A DNA stretch of 64,000 bases. Origin: Gnetum montanum (lineage: Eukaryota; Streptophyta; Gnetopsida; Gnetales; Gnetaceae). Made by a program: the position numbers and the translations under genes. The stretch spans positions 450,391-514,390 of the forward strand of contig MNCI01009176.1 of the NCBI GenBank assembly GCA_015680685.1, given 5' to 3'. A model generated the notes under the pieces. That model saw only the letters and a list, made by a program, of their open reading frames with translations. It had not been told where the DNA came from and did not search any database. This document shows, piece after piece, positions 57,001-64,000 of this stretch. Every line of letters begins with the position of its first letter. Positions within the stretch are counted from its first letter, which is position 1.

Positions 57001-57133
57001 GTGCATCATCCTAGTGCAAGTGTTTTGTTGTTGCTACTAGTTATGGAATGTGTTGAATAGATTTCACCTTGGCCTCTTTACTAAGAGGACTTATGGCATT
57101 TCTTCCTTTGTTGAGATGTTCCTACTTCCTACG

Positions 57134-58033
57134 TGATGCATTATGGTTTGTTGCATTAACTAAGCTTCATCGACAAGGCCTCGTTGATGTAGTTAATTGC
57201 GTTGATGAGGCCCCATCAATGTAGGGCTCTAGTATGGTCTATAAATACAAGCTCTTTAGCTATATTTATGGCATTAGTTGATCAATTTTTCATAGCAGTA
57301 GCAGAGCTCTTGCAGTTTGTTCATTTGAAAGTTAGAATATTTTTCCTAAGTGCTCGTAATAGGAGTCATTGAGTATATGGATCTTTATTTGAGCATTGTT
57401 GTACCTGAGCACAATAGTGTGTGTAACAATAAAGATGAACTTCTTGATAAATCTTGCAGCATTCTGGATAGCTTAAATGTCTCATTTATGCATTTAATGT
57501 TTTCAATTATTTATTCAATGTTTTTCCATAATTAAGCTAATGAAGTAATTAAGCAAGATAAGCTAGATAGATTAAAAACATAAGTACGATCTCTTTGAGC
57601 ATAACATGTATTCGCTTGGTAATCCTAGCAATGTTATTGCTTGGTATGCTTAGTAGCGTAGTGCTTGGTAACTTAGCAATGGATACATGGGTTCAGGACA
57701 TGTGCAAAAAGTAGGATTGGATGCTTATGTTAGGACTGCTTAGATACTAGTCAATTAGTTAAAATTAAATTGGTTAATCTAATTACTTTTATCTCCCTTT
57801 AAATACCAAAATCATAAAATACAATGATAAAAATCAGATGCCTCAATTACAGTTTAACCATACCAACATATGTCACAAGTGTAATTGGAAAGACAATGAA
57901 TGACCTTAAGGCAAGGTTCACTTCCTAGAAGACTAGTGCATTGAAAACTACAAAGTTTGTGGAATCTGACCAGATCATGCGTGATTGCTTGTGATTTGTA
58001 TGGTTGGGCATAGAGGTACCTTGTCGCTCATCA
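57134..58033 (+). repeat. 5' LTR of element F
   Basis: 900 bp, TGATGCATTATGG to CGCTCATCA. The U3 palindrome module is TCATCGACAAGGCCTCGTTG and GTTGATGAGGCCCCATCAAT, then GTCTATAAATACAAGC. Poly(A) context AACAATAAAGATGAAC is near 57427. Left flank CTACG. Confidence 0.9.
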
Positions 58034-58034
58034 T

Positions 58035-58052
58035 TGGCACTGTTGCTAGGGA
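58035..58052 (+). other. Primer binding site (tRNA-Asp) of element F
   Basis: TGGCACTGTTGCTAGGGA directly after the LTR. It differs from the tRNA-Asp complement at four positions, all transitions, as expected for an old methylated element. Confidence 0.82.
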
Positions 58053-58185
58053 CTTTGTTTGTTGAAATATGTGCTATCTAGGATTAGTGAATATTATTTG
58101 TATCATTGGACAAAATCAAGGTCAACATTACTCTCAAAAACATATAAACTACTAAGCACACTAATAATTTTATTCATTTTGCAAA

Positions 58186-60060
58186 ATGTCTTCTTCTTCT
58201 CACAGGCATGAAGACATCAAACCTTTGGTCCTATGGGAGTGAAAAGTGGTATATACTCATCCAAATGAGTATGTACTGGACTTCACTTTCATCCTACATC
58301 AAGATGAATAGCTATGATGGCATGATATGGAGGGCAACATTATCTTGCCCCTCGATCAATCTGTACTTGGGATGCTACTTCAAACTCTTAAAAAGTTGGG
58401 CATTTTTGATCTTCATGAAGAATATGTCATGGATGGTTATGACACTCAAGATTATCATCCCATTGAAACACAACGCAGGTGAGATTGACACTAGGAGAAG
58501 CACCATGAGTTTACAAAGGAGAAACACTTTAGTAACCCCTTGTTCCTACTAAACCAAGATGACAATGAGGATCCTTCTCCTGAAGGTTCTCAACATGAAG
58601 ATTCTCCACCCCTTGTTATTGGTAATGAGGGTGCAACCCTAAACCTACAGTCAAATATTCAAAAAATAGGTTTGGGAAAAAGCGATAATCAAGGCAAGGA
58701 CTTGGGCAAATATCACAATAATAAGGGATCTAAGGATGGTGGTCATAATGAGCGGAATCATAGTGGTGGACACCACAGTGGCAGTGGTCGTCCACCTTCC
58801 TCTTCATCCTCTTCATCCAATTGCAAATATTCTTCTTCATCTGTTGGTTCTCATAGTAGCTTCCATCAAAATAATCGTGATAAAGGTGATCCATCAATGC
58901 CATCAAGAACACAGAGGTGGTAGGAACCATCATCAACATACTCATGATGATGAACCTCTGTTGGCAACTAGAAGTATGCTTAACATTGCAGAGGTAGTTA
59001 GAATTCTAACTAGGCATATGAAAGATAGTAGGATCAAGTGCTTACACATGAATAATATCCTAAGATTTGAAGGGGGATACAACTCTAATCCATAGACACA
59101 TCTACAATCTTTCCATGATGCCTGTGCCTTACAAAACATAGAAAATGAATGGCAAAAACTCAAGCTCTTCCCTAGGACACTCATTAAGCAAGCTGAAAGT
59201 TAGTACCTATCCTTGAAACCAAAATCCATTCGCTGATGGAGTACCATGTTAGAGCTATTTAATGACAAATATCAAATGTACTCTAGAGTGTCTAATATAA
59301 GGAGGTAGATCCAAGGATGAAAACAGGAAACCCATGAACCCTTGGATGCTACTATAGGTAGATATTATTCACTTTTACATTGATGCCTAGGCCATGGTTA
59401 TTCTTAGAGGGAACAACCTCACCACATCATAGATGGGCTCAAAGAAGAAACTAGAAGAACTCTTGGGGTGTATGCCCAAGGGAGACTATGTGAATTGAGA
59501 GCTCATTAGATCCAAAGGCTAATAGAGCAGGTAGCAAAAGAAGAAGGTGAATTGTAAGAAAGGGAAAGTGTAGAAGAGTATAATAGGAATCCTTCCCTAA
59601 AGAAATAGGAGGTTCGATTTTGTGATGAGGAGGAGTCACCACTTGATGAAGTGGTGAACAAAAAAACCTTGCCTATCCAAAAATTTGTTTATGATATTTC
59701 AGCAAAGGTTGATAAATTATGGGACTCTTTGGATGAAAAATTCCAAGCTGCTATAATGATTATTGAAGAATCCAAATAGAAAAATAGTGATTGTAACCAT
59801 TGAAGGCAAAAAGAAGCTGAATATTGCTATCAGAGAGGTAAGAGAAAAGCTATTGTAGTGGAGGAAGTTGTGGAGACAAACTCTAAGGATGATATTGGTT
59901 GTGATATTTGTTAATACGAACATCCAAAGGGGTGTTGCCCTATGATGTCACACTTACAGAGTCTAGGATGTATGCATTGAATCCGTAGTTAGCACATAGG
60001 TAAGCACCTAGATGATTGCCTTATCCTTAGGGCAATCTAAGGTAGTTCCACTAGCAACAA
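58186..60060 (+). pseudogene. Element F gag
   Basis: Start MSSSSHRHEDIKPLVL at 58186. It then shows HQDE-type text, LQTLKKLGIFDLHEEYVMDG-like text, a Ser/His/Asn-rich linker (58540-58923, ending in poly-Ser and SSSSVGSHSSFHQNN), the gag domain (MNNILRFEGGYNSNP near 59050, LKLFPRTLIKQAES near 59160), and the zinc motif region CDIC-x-YEHPKGCC (59900-59938, with one stop). It is broken throughout. Confidence 0.82.
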
Positions 60061-61330
60061 AAAGCTTATTATCCAAGTGGAGCTCCTCCACAACCATATG
60101 ATCAATACCTGCAATGGCATTGACCGCAATCATGGGCAATGCCACCACGAAGGCAGTAGTACCCTTACAGGAAACCAAATTGATACGAGTACTATGTTCA
60201 TCAACCGGTTTCTCCAAGAAGTTCTGCAAGCCACACCTCATTTTAGCATCACTATTACCCTCCAGAGTACCATCAAACACATTCATCATTCACTTAGGGG
60301 AAGAACCTATATCCATACCATCCTCTACATCCATCTACACATGTGCCTCTACCCTCTACCCAATTACCTTTTGCTCCATCCATGTAGGGTGAGATTCCTC
60401 CATAGCCATAACAAAAAAAATGCTATAAGGGTTGTACATTTACAACTGACTTTTTAGCCTAGTGGTTTGGACAGTTAGTCTAGAAAAAGACCCTTATTCC
60501 AACCCAGTAGTCCTCTCTAACCCCCAAAACCTAGTATGGTTGATCTTCCTACATATTTAACACCCTCATCCTCTGCATCAAACACCTTTGAGTGTCCTTC
60601 AAAACAAATGCTACCTTGGATCCACATTATGATGCTAATTCATGTTGTTTCCAATTGGATCAAGGTTGGCCATCTTCCCATGTAATGATCTGATCTAGGA
60701 AGTCCACTCATTTCCCTACAGATCATTGGACATGAGCCATGAAAGGCTCTTCTTGACTCTAGTTCCAGTGTCAATTTCATCTCCCATGACATGTACAAAG
60801 CTTAAAACCTAACACCTCTCAAGAAGAGCAACATCCATTTATAATTGGTAGACTAGTCAAATACTATTCCTCTAGGGTTAGTAGAGGACACTATGACCAC
60901 AATTTGTGGGTGGTCCTATCCTGCTGATTTTTTGGTGATCAATGTTGAGAATTGCAAAGGTGACTTATCCATTATTATGGAAAGAGCTTAGTTAAGCACG
61001 GTTGATGCACGTATGGACATAAGGGACCTCTCTCTCTAGAAATATCCAAAGAAAATAAATTTGGAAAGTTAGAGAAGAAGCATATTCCATGCATCACGTA
61101 TAGCGATAATGGGTGTAATTGCATGCAAAAGATTTAGTCCATCAAAAGTACATATATAGAAGCATGCAATTAGTGTGCACAAGAAACAGATATTCAAAGG
61201 TGTTTGTATGTAGTAGCCACAAAATAGGAGGGCACCTAGTGGTTGACAACTGACTCAAATAGCAACACATCATGCATGGAACCAAATTCATCCCCAACTC
61301 TCTGATGAAGATGATGATGCCTATTGGGGA
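60061..61330 (+). pseudogene. Element F Pro-rich linker and retropepsin
   Basis: The linker (60077-60457) is followed by the protease. LLDSSSSVNFIS near 60751 has DSS in place of the catalytic DSG, GWSYPADFLVINVEN near 60910, and IIMERA then STVDA near 60975. A pre-RT segment with YWGELEILNNFKQEPLELKT begins near 61322. Inactive because of stops and the active-site change. Confidence 0.8.
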
Positions 61331-62960
61331 GAGTTGGAAATCCTTAATAACTTCAAGCAGGAGCCCCTAGAGCTAAAAACTTTACCAGCCAACATGGAAT
61401 ATGCATTTTTAAACAATGGTAAACTGATCATAATTAATGCCAAACTTGCTCTCGAGCAAAAAGAAAAGTTGTTAAATGTGGTTAACAAATTGCCAACAAC
61501 CTTTGCTTCATCATATCCTAAGCTAACAGGAATCAATCCAAGGATATGCCAGCATCACATTTACACTGATCTAGCCATGAAGCCAAGAAGGTAGCCATAG
61601 AGACAACTAAACCCCAAATTGAAGTAGATCATCAAGGAAGAAATAGAACAACTCCTCAAGGTGGGGTTCATCTATCCCATCGTGGATAGTGAGTGGGTTA
61701 GACCACTCGTAATTGTGCCAAAGAAAGGTGGAAAATGGTGGGTTTGTATTGATTTTAGGCTATTGAATATGACAATGTTTAAAGATCATTTTCCATTACC
61801 ATTTGTGAATCAAGTGTTGGATACCATATCTAGGAATTTCTACCATAACTTCTTGGATGGTTGTAGTGGCTATAATCAAATCCAAATTGCAGTAGAAGAT
61901 TAGACCAAGACAACATTTACAAGTCCCTAGGAAGCTTTTGTATATTGTAAGATGCCATTTGGTCTATGCAATGCCCCTACAATATTTCAACACCTGGTCC
62001 TTAGGATTTTCCAACAATAGATTGGTAGTGGTATGGAAGTATTCATGGATGACTTCTTCACCTATGGAGCTACACTTGAGCAAGTCTTGGACAACCTTGA
62101 GCAAGTACTGAAGAGATGTGTTGAAACAAATCTATAGCTTAATTGACAAAAGAGCCATCTCATGCTCTAAGAAAGCATTGTATTAGGGCACCAAGTTTCA
62201 TAAAAAGGGATTGAGGTAGACTTAGAAAAGATAAGGATCATCCAAGGAATTACACCTCAACCAGAGATAGTCAAAGATGTTAGATCATTACTTGGACACA
62301 CTGGCTACTATTGGTGAGTTATAGAGAATTTCTCTAAGATCACAAAACCATTGGTAGAGCTTACGAAGAAAGATGCATGTTTCAACTAGACCAAAGAATG
62401 TGAACATGAATTCCAATAGCTAAAGGAGAAACTTGTAGAAACACCAATCCTATGGGCACTAGACTAGTCCATACCCTTCCACATCATGACAGATGTATGT
62501 CACTATGCCTTGGGGGAGTTGTGCTCACACAGTTGGACGATAAGAAATGCCCATACTACATCCACTATGCAAGCCAAAGCATTCTGGGAGCATAATTAAA
62601 TTGCACCACCACGGAGAAAGAACTAATGGCAGTGGTGTATGCTATTAAAAGTTTAGGCATTATGTGCTTGGCTACAAAGTATTTGTGCACATGGACCATA
62701 GTGCAATTTGCTTCCTCATGAACAAGCCAACGATAAGCCCTCGTATCGTACGGTGGCTTGTGATCTTGTAGGAATTTGATCTCACAATGGTATATCAAAA
62801 AGGAATTGAAAATGTGGTTGCTGACCACCTCTCTCACTTAAGATGGGATAACAAAGAATAGGAAAGCCCAATCTTTGATGAGTTTTCGGACGAACTCCTC
62901 TTTACAAGAGCAATCAATGACCAAATGCCTACAGAAGTAACATGGTACAATGACATCCTC
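61331..62960 (+). pseudogene. Element F reverse transcriptase and RNase H
   Basis: The pre-RT segment is open at 61334-61594. RT follows: VDSEWVRPLVIVPKKGGKWW then VCIDFRLLN (61661-61903), FYHNFLDGCSGYNQIQIAVE, CKMPFGLCNAPTIFQ, and the catalytic VFMDDF at 62042-62056, then LGHQVS and VRSLLGHTGYYW. RNase H follows from about 62450: PFHIMTDVCHYALG (Asp of the active site) and ADHLSHLRWDNKE near 62830. About ten stops. This is the best readable RT of the window and the best one for phylogeny. Confidence 0.87.
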
Positions 62961-64000
62961 ACCTATCTTCTCACGTAGAAGATGCCACAAGATCTTGATT
63001 TTAGAAAGAAGTAACAATTTTTGCATTTGGCCAAATACTTTATGAAAATCAATGGATGGACAACCACACTTCATTTTTTGAATCTCCTCCTTCCAACTTA
63101 GTCATGGGGAAGATGGCTATCCATGTTAACGATCCATATGGATTTTCAGTTTTCCACTTTTTGTTTTTCATGTTTTTGAATTTACAAGTTATTTATTTTA
63201 CAAATTGTTGATTTTCAAATTTTTCCCGATTTTTCACCATCATTTGTACCTTTGAAATTTTCTTGATTATTTTACACTTTCTTATATATTTTAATTTGTT
63301 TTTTTAAGTGTGAATTCTCATTATTTTTGCTAATAAAAGTGATTTATTACAATAGGACACAGTCCCACTATTGTTGTTTACTAATGATGGGTTATGCTTA
63401 ATGTTGTAATTGTCGATGTCAAGTTTCTATTTTTGAATTTTGATGTTTGACGACTATGACATGGTTTATTTTTGATGGAATAGGCAATGATTCCACGTCA
63501 TCCACCTATCCAATAAACTCTATGATTTTCCTTATTCTGAGAGTTTGAGGTCCCTTCCATTAAGAAACCTTTAATCAATTAGTAACCTTGGTAGTTCCAA
63601 AATTGAGAAAGATTCAAAGGTTTGTAAAGGGTGTGACTTCAAGGAGACTCAATACTCTTTGTGCTCTTCTACTTGCTTAAGTGCATGAGTGTTTTTCATG
63701 GACTTCTTACCATTCCTTTTCAACCACTAATAGGAAGTCAAATAAATTTTTTGCATGGCGTGGTTCTTATCCAAAAATTTAAAAAAAATGATGGAAACTT
63801 AAAGCACACCCCTTAGACAAAATAAATGAATAAGTCTTTGCATGGTGTGGTTCCTATCCAAAAACTCAAAAAAAAAAAAAACAAACATGATGGGAATTCA
63901 AAGCACACCCCTTAGATAAATAAAAGATAAATAAAATGGGTCATAAACACTGGTTATGGGACTAGAAAGACATGCACCCATGCCTAAAGGTCCCCTTTAA
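62961..64000 (+). mobile_element. Element F pol tail and 3' non-coding tract
   Basis: A short terminal pol segment (about 63050-63110) is followed by non-coding sequence homologous to 20814-21560 of B: TTTTTGTTTTTCATG T-rich stretch, GGGTGTGACTTCAAGGAGAC, and CACACCCCTTAGACA, the last occurring twice (63787 and about 63905) because of a local duplication of roughly 120 bp. It continues past the window. Confidence 0.75.

Larger units (their letters stand above)
53666..57133 (-). mobile_element. Element H: third D-family element, minus strand
   Basis: It is bounded on the left by its truncated 3' LTR and interrupted on the right by the LTR of element F, so its 5' LTR lies outside the window. 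The internal part (54118-57133) encodes a decayed relative of the D1/D2 ORF. Its LTR belongs to the C/F/I class rather than to the D1/D2 class, so the D-type internal region is paired with two different LTR types. Confidence 0.78.
57134..64000 (+). mobile_element. Element F: Athila-like element with RT but no integrase, cut by window end
   Basis: 5' LTR 57134-58033, primer site 58035-58052, gag from 58186, protease, RT and RNase H to about 62960. The reading then passes to the terminal pol segment (NGWTTTLHFLNLLLPT then a frame with SWGRWL, near 63055-63110), followed by the non-coding tract. No integrase core is found between RNase H and the tail. The 3' LTR would lie beyond 64000. It inserted into element H. 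Confidence 0.87.

Overview
This is nuclear DNA from a seed plant. A gymnosperm such as a conifer is my best guess, inferred from the density of old, decayed, nested Athila-like retroelements, the high A+T content and the single isolated gene; the sequence itself does not name a species. There are no bacterial-type operons. Most of the window is nested LTR retrotransposons around one intact gene, an 875-residue leucine-rich-repeat receptor-like protein (28419-31046, +). A broken paralog lies tail-to-tail with it (34380-36560, -). Layout, left to right: (1) 1-712, a minus-strand integrase fragment joined to the 3' end of a plus-strand element (713-3044). (2) Element A, minus strand (3045-12325), with LTRs, gag, protease, RT/RNase H and integrase, all riddled with stops. 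(3) Element D1 (12326-16143, +), a non-autonomous family member with its own long coiled-coil ORF. (4) Element B (16368-23732, +), complete with two LTRs and a perfect 5-bp target duplication (ATGAG), inserted in the gag of minus-strand element C, whose 5' LTR is 23957-24833. (5) 24834-28418, single-copy-looking DNA upstream of the receptor gene, with several local tandem duplications. (6) The receptor gene, spacer DNA, the paralogous pseudogene and a DUF4283/LINE-like fragment (36551-36814). (7) A decayed hAT transposase remnant (-), split by D2 (38021-49152, +, target duplication ATTAG). D2 is itself split by minus-strand element E (38526-45244). (8) AT-rich DNA, a lone LTR I (52721-53665), and minus-strand element H (53666-57133, third copy of the D family), which is interrupted by element F (57134 to beyond 64000, +). 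Three relationships tie the elements together. A, B, C, E, F and G are one Athila-like Ty3/gypsy group: where the primer binding site can be read it matches tRNA-Asp, the RT active site is FMDD, and a 1.5-2 kb non-coding tract lies before the 3' LTR. B and E share one internal deletion that removes RT, RNase H and integrase, so they look like a gag-protease-only lineage that moved using enzymes supplied in trans. The D family (D1, D2, H) has a different protein, with a conserved N-terminal domain followed by long coiled coils, but carries the same LTR ends and the same roughly 45-bp block before the 3' LTR, which also suggests mobilisation in trans. The LTR promoters hold arrays of palindromes (GATATC-based in one group, GTTGATG/GGCC-based in the other) just upstream of the TATA box.
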